Of a stretch of 12,852 bases of DNA, positions 1 through 7,837 are shown piece by piece (within the stretch, counting starts at the first letter, position 1; each line of letters opens with the position of its first letter). The position numbers and the translations under genes were made by a program. The DNA lies in NCBI GenBank assembly GCA_946644025.1, contig CAMPCG010000049.1:1-12852 (forward strand), given 5' to 3'. Under the pieces are notes generated by a model, which was not told the origin of the DNA, did not search any database, and was given only the letters and a program-made list of their open reading frames with translations. The DNA comes from an uncultured Prevotellaceae bacterium. GTDB taxonomy: Bacteria > Bacteroidota > Bacteroidia > Bacteroidales > Bacteroidaceae.

Positions 1-2
1 GA

Positions 3-43
3 CTTTTAACTACTTCTTACTACCTTTTACTACTTCTTACTAC
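3..43. repeat. Short pyrimidine-rich tandem repeat (about 20 bp x 2)
   Basis: Two adjacent copies of CTTTTA(A)CTACTTCTTACTAC are visible. The first runs from about 3 to 23 and carries one extra A; the second runs from 24 to 43. The strand is almost purely T, A and C. The repeat lies at the window edge, so the array may continue upstream. It sits between an unseen upstream gene and the promoter of the phosphatase gene. No function can be assigned; it resembles the low-complexity spacers common in Bacteroidales intergenic DNA. Confidence 0.6.
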
Positions 44-98
44 TCAACTTGAGAATTTTGTGCAAAGTTAGATATTTTGTAGAATATTTGGCTAATCA

Positions 99-130
99 TT
101 TGGCCGTCTTAACTTTATTTTGTACTTTTG
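99..130 (+). promoter_or_regulatory. Bacteroidetes-type promoter of the PAP2 phosphatase gene
   Basis: A -33 box TTTG at 99-102 and a -7 box TACTTTTG at 123-130 are separated by 20 nt. This fits the TTTG / TAnnTTTG consensus recognised by the primary sigma factor of Bacteroidetes. Transcription would start around 136, leaving a 5' leader of about 24 nt before the ATG at 160. That leader has only a weak purine stretch (GAAAAG) and no true Shine-Dalgarno sequence, which is normal for the phylum. The promoter position argues against the longer in-frame TTG start at 49, which lies upstream of it. Confidence 0.8.
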
Positions 131-159
131 CAGCCACAAACCTTAACGATTACGAAAAG

Positions 160-2022
160 ATGAAAAAAATTATTCTCACCGCCCTGTCGCTGACGCTGTC
201 GGCCACAGGCGCCTTGGCCGAAAACCTTTTCGTCCAATCCCCGACACCCATCACCCTCGACGTAGAGCCTATGAGCCCCGAGGTGATGCGCATCATTAAC
301 CAGAAGTTGGATTACGACCTGACCACCAGCGAAGCGTCAGCCACCACTCCCTCAGCATCAGCCACCATTCCCTCAGCGTCAGCTGAGGGCGACGCCGGGT
401 GGCCGATGTTGAGCCGCGAGGCCCTGCCCGAGGCGAAGATGGACTTTGACTTCTTCAAGTCGAAGACCAACCCCGACGTGCCCGCCTTCAAGGTCATGGA
501 CGACCTGACCTTCGTGGGCATACCCGTGTTCGTGGCCGGCATCCTGGCCAAGCCACAGAAGAAGTCGTTCCGACAGAACAACGAGGAGGGCCGCGCAAAC
601 ACCATGCTGCTGACCAACTTCAAGACCCACATCGACGACTACACCCAGTACTTCGGCCCGGCAATGACCGTAGGCCTGAAGATTGCCGGATATGAGGGCC
701 GCAGCGACTGGCCTCGACTGCTGGCCAGCGCCGCCATGTCATACGGCATCATGGCCGCCCTCGTCAACGGCATCAAGTACACGGCCAAGGAGATGCGCCC
801 CGACGGCACGTCGGCCAACTCGTGGCCATCGGGACACACAGCCACCTCCTTCGTAGGCGCAACGATGCTGCACAAGGAGTACGGACTGACGCGCTCGCCC
901 TGGTTCTCGGTAGCAGGCTATGGCGTGGCAACGGCAACGGGCGTCATGCGCGTGCTCAACAACCGCCACTGGGTGTCCGACGTGCTCTCAGGAGCAGGCA
1001 TCGGTATCATGTCGGCCGAGCTGGGATATGCACTCAGCGACATCATCTTCAAGCAGAAGGGACTGCTCAGGGGCAACCTGGAAAACACCAGCCAGAAACC
1101 CTCCTTCTTCGCCATCAGCATGGGTCTGAGCATGGGAACGAGCGACTTCGCCTTCACCGCCGACGACCTCAAGGACAAGGAATACTACGACCAGCTTGAG
1201 GAGGAATTAGGCTACACCGAGGACAAAAGCGAACAGGTGGACATCAACTTCCACACGGCCACGACGGTCGACGCCGAGGGTGCCGTCTTCTTCAACAAGT
1301 ACGTCGGCGTGGGCGGCCGTCTGCGCGTGCGTGCCATGACGGCCAAGAACTGGAACGAGTTCGCCGACCGCGTCAGAGACGGAAACGTAGAGCTGGCACA
1401 GCAGTTCTACGACGAGGACTTCCCCCAGGAGACCAAGGACTACGTCAGGAACAACCTCCTGCGCAGCCAGCAGGTGGTCATCGAGAGCGACCACCTCACC
1501 GAGTTCTCGGCCAGCGCCGGACTCTACCTCAACCTGCCCCTCGGCCAGCACTTCGCCCTGGGCACGAAGGCGCTCATAGGACACTCCATGACCCAGGAGC
1601 TGGACATCAACTCGAAGGTGCAGGGCAACATAGGCGACGTGAAGTACCGCCTGCTCATAGAGAACGGCGCGGTGAACTACGACGAGAGCTTCATCGACAG
1701 CTTTACCGACACGGGCAAGGCGTATGACAACGAGTGGGACATACTGACCATGGGCGGCAACAGCGCCACCACCTTCGGCACGGGACTCTCGCTGACCTAT
1801 AAGTACAAGTCGAACTTCTCGTGGCGACTCTTTGCCGACTACGACTACATCGACCGCCGCTACACCCTCACCTACGACCCCTACCACTTCATCAAGTACT
1901 CCATACCCAGCGCCGTCACCTTCTTCGAGGCACAGGGCGTAAGTCTCGACCCGCTGAACTACGAGAAGAAGAAAAAGACTCACTACCTCACACTCGGAGC
2001 CTCCTTCGCCGTGAACTTCTAA
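160..2022 (+). CDS. Exported PAP2-family phosphatase with C-terminal outer-membrane beta-barrel-like domain
   Basis: A 620-residue protein, probably a membrane-associated phosphatase acting on a phosphorylated lipid or other phosphomonoester in the envelope. Residues 1-20 form a signal peptide (MKK start, ALA before the cleavage point). Residues about 50-75 are an Ala/Ser/Thr/Pro linker. The PAP2 domain covers about 113-300 and has all three signature motifs: K206-x6-R213-P214, P223-S-G-H226, and R264-x5-H270-x3-D274 (Met replaces the usual Ser before R264). From about 315 to the end, alternating-pattern strands rich in aromatic residues, with a terminal Phe (SFAVNF), suggest an outer-membrane barrel. 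The ATG at 160 was chosen because it begins a clean signal peptide and follows the promoter; an upstream TTG at 49 would bury it. The gene is monocistronic, followed by a terminator. Bacteroidetes lipid A phosphatases are PAP2 members, but the substrate here cannot be read from sequence. PAP2 assignment is firm; the barrel is inferred. Confidence 0.92.
   Translation: MKKIILTALSLTLSATGALAENLFVQSPTPITLDVEPMSPEVMRIINQKLDYDLTTSEASATTPSASATIPSASAEGDAGWPMLSREALPEAKMDFDFFKSKTNPDVPAFKVMDDLTFVGIPVFVAGILAKPQKKSFRQNNEEGRANTMLLTNFKTHIDDYTQYFGPAMTVGLKIAGYEGRSDWPRLLASAAMSYGIMAALVNGIKYTAKEMRPDGTSANSWPSGHTATSFVGATMLHKEYGLTRSPWFSVAGYGVATATGVMRVLNNRHWVSDVLSGAGIGIMSAELGYALSDIIFKQKGLLRGNLENTSQKPSFFAISMGLSMGTSDFAFTADDLKDKEYYDQLEEELGYTEDKSEQVDINFHTATTVDAEGAVFFNKYVGVGGRLRVRAMTAKNWNEFADRVRDGNVELAQQFYDEDFPQETKDYVRNNLLRSQQVVIESDHLTEFSASAGLYLNLPLGQHFALGTKALIGHSMTQELDINSKVQGNIGDVKYRLLIENGAVNYDESFIDSFTDTGKAYDNEWDILTMGGNSATTFGTGLSLTYKYKSNFSWRLFADYDYIDRRYTLTYDPYHFIKYSIPSAVTFFEAQGVSLDPLNYEKKKKTHYLTLGASFAVNF
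334..389 (+). repeat. In-frame 21 bp tandem repeat ending in a small palindrome
   Basis: Within the phosphatase gene, a 21 bp unit of the form GC(G/A)TCAGCCACCA(C/T)TCCCTCA occurs at 334-354 and 355-375. A third partial copy starts at 376. The units encode ASATTPS and ASATIPS, so the repeat lengthens a flexible linker between the signal peptide region and the PAP2 domain without changing the frame. The last copy runs into a perfect 8 bp inverted repeat, CCCTCAGC (370-377) and GCTGAGGG (382-389), with a GTCA loop. Copy number could vary between strains. Confidence 0.75.
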
Positions 2023-2038
2023 TCGGCACGAAGGAAAA

Positions 2039-2088
2039 GAGTCCGGGCCATGCAGGTTGCTCCCTGCACGGCCCGGACTCCTCTTTAT
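2039..2088 (+). terminator. Rho-independent terminator of the phosphatase gene
   Basis: An 18 bp stem (2039-2056 with 2063-2080) carries a single A/C mismatch and a 6 nt loop (TTGCTC). It begins 17 bp after the phosphatase stop codon. It is GC-rich (GAGTCCGGGCC core) and followed by CTCTTTAT. On the other strand the stem is followed by TTTTCCTT, so it may also serve as a back-up terminator for the converging pectinase operon. Confidence 0.85.
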
Positions 2089-2149
2089 AGATGCGGGCTA
2101 TAACTCGCCTTGCGGCTGACTTGGCCTACGGGCGAAACGGCTCACGGTC

Positions 2150-2190
2150 GGAAGAGAGAGTGAATGGCGACGCCATTCACTCTCTTTTCT
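2150..2190. terminator. Stem-loop terminator between convergent genes
   Basis: Left arm 2150-2168 pairs with right arm 2172-2190 around a GAC loop. The inner 14 bp (AGAGAGTGAATGGC and its complement) are perfect, and the outer part is extended with G-U pairs. The stem ends 13 bp beyond the stop codon of the pectinesterase gene, so it is the first terminator for that operon. The T-rich tail is better on the plus strand (CTCTTTTCTCTC) than on the minus strand, so its direction is not certain. The 60 bp between this and the other stem-loop holds nothing I recognise. Confidence 0.7.
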
Positions 2191-2203
2191 CTCACTTAAT
2201 CGC

Positions 2204-5200
2204 CTACTTCACCATCATCTTCTTTCCGTTGACGATGTAGAGGCCCTTCTGAGCTTTCTCCACGCGCAGTCCGCCAAGGTTGTAGACAGCCTGCGGCACC
2301 TGCTGCTCGGCGTTCTCCACCTCGCTGATGGCGGTGGTGATGGAAGCCGTGGCCGAAGCCTCGCTCAGTCCGCCCATCTCGTTGGCGGCACGCACGGCGT
2401 AGGCGGCGGTGGCGTCGTTGACGGTGTACTTAGGCTCGAGGGTGAAGTCGATGACCTTGCCGTCCTTCACGATGGCGTAGAGCAGAGCGTAGTTGCTGTC
2501 GTCCCAGGTCAGCACGTTGGTATCCTTGTTCAGCTGCACGTTGGCCGGTATGGGGGCCTGCTCGGTGAGCAGGGTGGGATCCCAGTCGCCGAAGGTGTTG
2601 TGCAGGTCGCCAATTTCGAGGGCCTCCTCAGCGGTGAGCACGGGCTCGTTGGTTGCGCCGTTGCTGGGGAAGAGCTTCATGCGCTGGCTCAGGTCAACGG
2701 GCGTGCCGGTGGCCGTCACAGAGTTGTACTCAGCATAGCGGGTGGGACCCTGTCCCCAGTCGTGCCATCCGGCAGCGCGGGGCACCACTTCCATCTTCGT
2801 GTCGATGAAGTAGGTCTCGGCTCCGCCCGTCCAGGGACGACCCAGGTAGTAGTTGCCGTCTACCTTCGACGTGCCGCCCTTGATGGTGCAGTCCTTGAAG
2901 ACATAGCCATAGTGGGAGTTGCCACGGGCAGCGGTGATGTAGCCGCCGTCCTCGCACATGATGATGTCGACGTTGTTGAAGAAGACGTCGCCGTCGCCGC
3001 AGATGAAGTCAGTGCGTCCGCGCACGATGCCGTTCTCGAAGTAGAACAGTCCGCGGCCGTTGTCGGGCACGTAGGTGTCCTGGTAGGCCCAGAGGGTGAC
3101 GTTCTTGAAGACGTTGCGCGTGCCCTTGTCCACGAGGATGACGTTACGTCCGGTGGCATCGGCGGTCTTGGTGTGGAGCTTCAGGTCCTGGAAGTAGGTG
3201 TCGGTGGTTCCGCTCTCCAGGTAGAGCACGCCGCTGGTGCGTATGCCCTCGAGCACGTTGGAGCCATCCTTGTAGGCATCGGGCATCTCGTTGGTGATGG
3301 CCGTGTTGTCGGCGCTCTCGCCAATGATGGACACGTTGGGCGAGTTGAAGTATGTGCGCGGGTCGGCATACTCATTGCCGTCGCCGTGGTCGCCGTTGGC
3401 CGTGACCTTGGCGTTCTGGTTGGCAGCAATCATGTAGTCGCCCTGCTTGACGAAGATGCGGTAGCGCACGTTCTTGTCGCTGCGGCCGGCGGCAGCCTTG
3501 AGGGCCTCGGCAAACGTGCCGTCGTCGGGAACGACGAAGTCGTAGAGCTTCTTCTCCACGGTGGGTCGTGTCATGGTGGTGAACGTCAGCGTGATGTCCT
3601 CGGCGATGTAGTTGTCGGTAAGGTCGCCGACGGAGCCCTTGGGCAGGGTGAAGGTGTACTCGGTGGAGTACTCCAGGCCCTTGTACTCAAAGCTGACGGT
3701 CTTTCCGCTCACCGTCGGGGTGAGTGTCTGCGAGCCCAGCGTGGCGGTAGGCATGTGGGTGGCGGGCAGCTTCACGCGCTCGTCGAAGGTGAGCACAATC
3801 TTGCCGTTAGCCGACACGCCGGTGGCGCCGGCGGCAGGAACGGAGGCGACGAGCACGGGAGCCACGCCGTCGTCGACAAGCTTGGGCTGTCCGGTGATGA
3901 AGAACATGGCCAGGGTGTTGCCGTCGTTGCTCGACGAGGTGCCGTCGACCTTAGAGTTCTTGTCGGCCGTCATGCGGATGTAGAGCTCGGCCTGGTTGTT
4001 GGCCTCGGCGGGCAGGGCGGTGCTGAACGAGGCTGCCGTCTTGGCACTGTTCATGGTGATGTCGCCAAACTTGGTCCAGTTCTCGCCGTCTACGGAGTAC
4101 TCGGCGTTGTAGGTCTGGTAGGCGTTGTAGTTGTAGAGCATCTGGAACTGCACGTTGATGTCCTGGAAGTCGGCTGCGTTGACCTTCGTCTGCCACCATG
4201 TGGTGCCGATGGCCACGTCGTTGCGCCAGTTCACGGCTGCTCCCTTGAAGCTCTCGTAGCCGCCGGCAGCCAGGGTGCTCTTGTCGAGCCATCCGCTGGT
4301 GTGGCCGTCGGGATAGACAAGGTTGAGGGTAGCAGCCTCGTTGTCGGCAGAGGCGAAGTCGGCCTTGCGACCGGCGCCTCCGGCCTGGTAGAAGTCCCAT
4401 CCGGCAATGATGTCGGCCTGAGAGTACATGGCGGTGAGCTGCACGTCGGCGTCCATGCTGACGAGCTTCGAGCTGTTGGTATCGCCGTCGTCCCAGTTGG
4501 TGAAGGTGACCAGGCCCTCATAACCGTCGGCAGTGAGCTGCACGGCCGTGCCGGCCTCGTACATCATCTTGTCGTCGACCATCTCGGGCTCGGGCGAAAT
4601 CTTCACCATGTAGTCGTTGGTGCCGTCTACGGTCAGCGCCAGCTCGTAGGTCTCTACGGCCTGGAAGTTGGCGGTGAGCGTCTCGTCGGCGTTCACGGTG
4701 TACTTGAACTTAGCCTCGGCAGAGACCTCCTCGCCGGCCTGGTTGGTCCAGTTCACGAAGTCGTAGCCGAAGTTCTCGGTGGCGGTGAGCGTCAGCTCGG
4801 TGCCCTCCTCGTACTCATCGCCGGCGGGGTAGACGTTGACAGAGCCACCCTCCTCAGGCGAGGCCACGGCGGCGAAGGCATACTTGTTGACGTCGGCCAC
4901 GGTGCCGCTGACCACGCCGCTAATCTTGACGTTGGAGATACAGAGGTTCTTGGTGTTGCCGAAGCCGGAGACGTAGATGCGGAAGGCAAACTCCTGGCCG
5001 CCCTGCTCGTCGATGGTGACGACGTGGTTCATGGCGGGCGAGCCCGTGGTGTTGTTGTTACGCACCAGGTCGTCCTTCGACACCTGCACCTTGGTAGACT
5101 CGGTGCCGTCGATGACGTAGCTGTAGTGGTAGGTGGCGTTGTCGGTGCCCACCTTCACGGCGTCGTAGCTCACGCTCGTGGGCTTGAAGGTCAGTCCGGC

Positions 5201-7792
5201 AGCCAGCTTCACGTAGTACTCAGCCTTCACGTCAGCGCCAGTGCCGGCGTTGGCCGTCGCGGGCTTCAGGTCGGTGAAGGTCTGGTTGGGTGCAACGTCC
5301 ATTTTGTTGCGTGTGCTGACGGTGAGTCCGTCGCCGAAGCTGACCGTGGCGGTGCTCACGGCGCTGGCAATGTCGTCGCTGACGGTGGCTGCATCCTCGT
5401 TGCCCACGGGCCATACGATGGTGCCTGCGACGTCGGCGAAGGTCTCGCCGCCCTGCTGCTGCTCCACCTTGGGCAGCGTGATGTTGATGTAGGACAGGTA
5501 GCCGCAGTCGTTGCCCAGCACGATGTCTACCGTCTCGGCAGCCGAGGCCACGGTGTAGCTCAGGTCGGTGGACGAGGTGTAGTCGCTCTGTCCGTCGATG
5601 GTCGTTGCGGTCTTGCCGTCGGCGCCGAAGGGCGAGAAGGCCTTCATCTTGACCACGGCTCCCTTGCACGAAGGCACGGTGAACACCGTACCGCCGTTGG
5701 CCTGACACCACGACGCGCGTCCGACGTTGTTCAGCTTGCCGCCGTTGTTGGTGGTGAAGGGCATCTTCACGTCGATGCTGCTGCTGCCTACGATGGTGGC
5801 CTGCGTGACGAGGAAGCCGTCCTTGTTCTGGTAGTTCAGCGTCACGGCGGTGGGCTCCAGGTTGTAGTTCAGTGTGACGGCCTCGGTGCGCTCGGCCAGG
5901 TTCCAGTCGTTCTCATAGAACACCGGCGTGAGGGTCAGGTCGCCCTCAACGGTTATCTCTGTGCCGATGGCGTAAGACAGTTCGCCGGCCGACCATCCCC
6001 AGAGGGTATAGCCCTCCTTGTAGAGGGTGTAGTTGGCGGGAATGGTGAAGGTCTCTCCTGCTCCCACGGTGGCTGCCTCGGGGGCCACGCCCTCTGCGCC
6101 GCTGTTAGCAATGTCGAAGCTGACGGTAAACTGCTGCTGCTCTGCGGGCAGGTCAGCGGGGTCTACAGCCGTGGCGGCGATGAACGGGCAGTAGCCCTCG
6201 TAGAAGATGGTGAGCGTGGTAGGCTCCAGTCCGCGGTAGTAGGTGGCTACGACATTATTCTCCTTGTCGATGTGCCAGCACTCCTTCGAGGCATTGGCCT
6301 TGATTTCGGTGACGTTGTCCTCGGCATCGGTGATGGTGCCCTTCTGGTTGCCATACTGGCAGTCGCCCAGCTTGATGAGCACGGGGCCTTCCACCTTCAT
6401 GGTGAAGGTGCAGTTCACCCAGCCGTGGTCCTTATCGTTGAATCGCACGGCGCTGACGGCGAAGTTGGCCGTCTCGTCGTCGGCAGCAACGGCGGTGTAC
6501 GAGCCGTCCTCGGCCACCTTCACGCCGAAGCTGTTCACGTCGGTAGCGAAGACGTTGGCGTCGGTCAGCGTCACGGCGAAGTCGCGCCAGGTCCACTGCT
6601 CGGCGGGCAGCTCATCTCCATAAGCCACTACGATGGTATAGATGTCTGCGCGGGCGGTTGCCGTGAATGTCACGCTATTGGCCTCGCCAGTCCATACATA
6701 GTTCGAGGTAGTCTCTTCGGCAGCATATTCGCCCACCGCTGTTTCCATATTAGCGAGCGAAGCGCCGCTGAATGTGATGGTGTTGATGACCTTTCCCTTC
6801 GGGACGGCCACTGTCAGGTTGCCGGCGGCATCCTCGCCACTGGCGGCATAGAGCCGTATCTGTCCGAGGGTAGTACTACCAGCCTTATAGTCGTTCCAGC
6901 AGTTACGCCCTGCGATGGTCAGGGTGACGTTGCCCGCCGTCCACGTGCTCTCCTGAGTCTTTACAGCCGACTTCTCTATGCCCGAGCCATAATCGGTACC
7001 CAAGTTGAAGTCAAACACGCCGTCCTCAATGGCGACAGGCTTCGTGACGGTCATCTGGAAACTGGCTTCCGAGCCTTTGTAGGTATCATTGCCGGCAAAG
7101 GTGGCGGTGATGGTAGCCGTTCCGACACTCAGCAGCTGCAGCGTCGTGCCGTCGACCTTGGCCACGTCCTCGTTGCTGCTGCCCCACTCCACTGCGGCTC
7201 CGTCGATGGGAGCACCCGAAGCATCCATAACCACGGCAGCGGGCAGGTTCATTGTCGTGCCTACTTCGCCCGTCTGGTCTCCGCCCACCTCGACAGCTGT
7301 GGCGATGCGGGTGTCGGTCGGTGTGCCGCCCTGTCCGCTTCCGGAGGCGAAGAAGAACTCCATCTTCTGGATGCGTGCATGGCCAGAGGTTCCGCCACGG
7401 GTAATGGTAAACTCACTTGAAGAGCCAGTCCAGGTGGAAGTCTGGCTGTCGTAGTTGCCCTCGCTGACGGTGGGGCTGTTCAGGTTATAGGCGGTGCCAG
7501 AGAAGGTGAACACCACCTTCTCGATGGTCTTTGTCTCTGAGGACACCTTGATGTAGTTTCCTCCATAGACGCGGACAGCCGTTCCTGTGTCGTAATACTT
7601 CGGAGCAGTAGTGTTCGTGCCCTGATGAAATTCGAGCGTCACGTCTTCTCCGCTTACCGTTTGCACCACTTCGGCGTTTTTGTAACCTCTGTCCGAGAAC
7701 GTGATGGTCTCGTCGGGCGATTGCGCGAAGGTGTTTCCCCATAGCATCGCAAAGATGGCCATGAAGGATAGTCGCAGTAATCTGTACTTCAT
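2204..7792 (-). CDS. Large multidomain secreted pectin methylesterase (CE8)
   Basis: A 1862-residue exported enzyme expected to hydrolyse methyl esters of homogalacturonan. A signal peptide ends near residue 23 (TFA/Q). Residues about 25-160 and 255-392 look like two related beta-sandwich modules; 160-252 is a bacterial Ig-like (Big_2) domain; about 554-627 is a Listeria-Bacteroides (InlB-type) repeat; 970-1045 and 1046-1124 are related GYxFxNW-type repeats; 1125-1303 is a possible carbohydrate-binding beta-sandwich; 1305-1408 is a Big_5-like domain. The CE8 beta-helix covers about 1412-1715, with Q1571-D1572 (QDTY), D1595 (GRTDFICG), R1652 and W1654 (LGRPW), the expected catalytic set. A fibronectin-like module follows (1745-1820), then a C-terminal tail (YNLGGLRV...GLYIVNGKK) resembling a short type IX secretion sorting signal. 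CE8 enzymes are usually 300-450 residues, so about 1400 residues are accessory. It is the second gene of an operon, 45 bp after the PL11 gene, with no promoter in the gap. The catalytic assignment is firm; most accessory-domain names are by pattern only. Confidence 0.93.
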   Translation of the reverse strand: MKYRLLRLSFMAIFAMLWGNTFAQSPDETITFSDRGYKNAEVVQTVSGEDVTLEFHQGTNTTAPKYYDTGTAVRVYGGNYIKVSSETKTIEKVVFTFSGTAYNLNSPTVSEGNYDSQTSTWTGSSSEFTITRGGTSGHARIQKMEFFFASGSGQGGTPTDTRIATAVEVGGDQTGEVGTTMNLPAAVVMDASGAPIDGAAVEWGSSNEDVAKVDGTTLQLLSVGTATITATFAGNDTYKGSEASFQMTVTKPVAIEDGVFDFNLGTDYGSGIEKSAVKTQESTWTAGNVTLTIAGRNCWNDYKAGSTTLGQIRLYAASGEDAAGNLTVAVPKGKVINTITFSGASLANMETAVGEYAAEETTSNYVWTGEANSVTFTATARADIYTIVVAYGDELPAEQWTWRDFAVTLTDANVFATDVNSFGVKVAEDGSYTAVAADDETANFAVSAVRFNDKDHGWVNCTFTMKVEGPVLIKLGDCQYGNQKGTITDAEDNVTEIKANASKECWHIDKENNVVATYYRGLEPTTLTIFYEGYCPFIAATAVDPADLPAEQQQFTVSFDIANSGAEGVAPEAATVGAGETFTIPANYTLYKEGYTLWGWSAGELSYAIGTEITVEGDLTLTPVFYENDWNLAERTEAVTLNYNLEPTAVTLNYQNKDGFLVTQATIVGSSSIDVKMPFTTNNGGKLNNVGRASWCQANGGTVFTVPSCKGAVVKMKAFSPFGADGKTATTIDGQSDYTSSTDLSYTVASAAETVDIVLGNDCGYLSYINITLPKVEQQQGGETFADVAGTIVWPVGNEDAATVSDDIASAVSTATVSFGDGLTVSTRNKMDVAPNQTFTDLKPATANAGTGADVKAEYYVKLAAGLTFKPTSVSYDAVKVGTDNATYHYSYVIDGTESTKVQVSKDDLVRNNNTTGSPAMNHVVTIDEQGGQEFAFRIYVSGFGNTKNLCISNVKISGVVSGTVADVNKYAFAAVASPEEGGSVNVYPAGDEYEEGTELTLTATENFGYDFVNWTNQAGEEVSAEAKFKYTVNADETLTANFQAVETYELALTVDGTNDYMVKISPEPEMVDDKMMYEAGTAVQLTADGYEGLVTFTNWDDGDTNSSKLVSMDADVQLTAMYSQADIIAGWDFYQAGGAGRKADFASADNEAATLNLVYPDGHTSGWLDKSTLAAGGYESFKGAAVNWRNDVAIGTTWWQTKVNAADFQDINVQFQMLYNYNAYQTYNAEYSVDGENWTKFGDITMNSAKTAASFSTALPAEANNQAELYIRMTADKNSKVDGTSSSNDGNTLAMFFITGQPKLVDDGVAPVLVASVPAAGATGVSANGKIVLTFDERVKLPATHMPTATLGSQTLTPTVSGKTVSFEYKGLEYSTEYTFTLPKGSVGDLTDNYIAEDITLTFTTMTRPTVEKKLYDFVVPDDGTFAEALKAAAGRSDKNVRYRIFVKQGDYMIAANQNAKVTANGDHGDGNEYADPRTYFNSPNVSIIGESADNTAITNEMPDAYKDGSNVLEGIRTSGVLYLESGTTDTYFQDLKLHTKTADATGRNVILVDKGTRNVFKNVTLWAYQDTYVPDNGRGLFYFENGIVRGRTDFICGDGDVFFNNVDIIMCEDGGYITAARGNSHYGYVFKDCTIKGGTSKVDGNYYLGRPWTGGAETYFIDTKMEVVPRAAGWHDWGQGPTRYAEYNSVTATGTPVDLSQRMKLFPSNGATNEPVLTAEEALEIGDLHNTFGDWDPTLLTEQAPIPANVQLNKDTNVLTWDDSNYALLYAIVKDGKVIDFTLEPKYTVNDATAAYAVRAANEMGGLSEASATASITTAISEVENAEQQVPQAVYNLGGLRVEKAQKGLYIVNGKKMMVK

Positions 7793-7837
7793 AGTTTTTT
7801 AGGATTTGGTTAATAATTAGTTGGATAGAAATATAAT

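Noticed and set aside
49..159. Longer N-terminus for the phosphatase from the TTG at 49
   Set aside because: It begins upstream of the promoter boxes at 99-130 and would place 37 residues ahead of an excellent signal peptide that starts at the ATG at 160.
1207..1983. A 258-codon frame on the minus strand, opposite the phosphatase gene
   Set aside because: Val/Leu/Gly-rich shadow translation with no motif, overlapping the barrel-like part of the phosphatase gene.
2600..7420. A 4.8 kb open frame on the plus strand, opposite the pectinesterase gene
   Set aside because: The translation is a biased Val/Gly/His/Leu-rich string without domains, signal or promoter, while the minus strand encodes clear CE8 and Ig-like domains. 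The long frame results from GC-rich codon choice that avoids stop codons on the opposite strand.
7793..7837. A separate promoter for the pectinesterase gene in the 45 bp gap
   Set aside because: The gap is AT-rich but holds no TAnnTTTG box on the minus strand and no hairpin, so co-transcription with the PL11 gene is the simpler reading.
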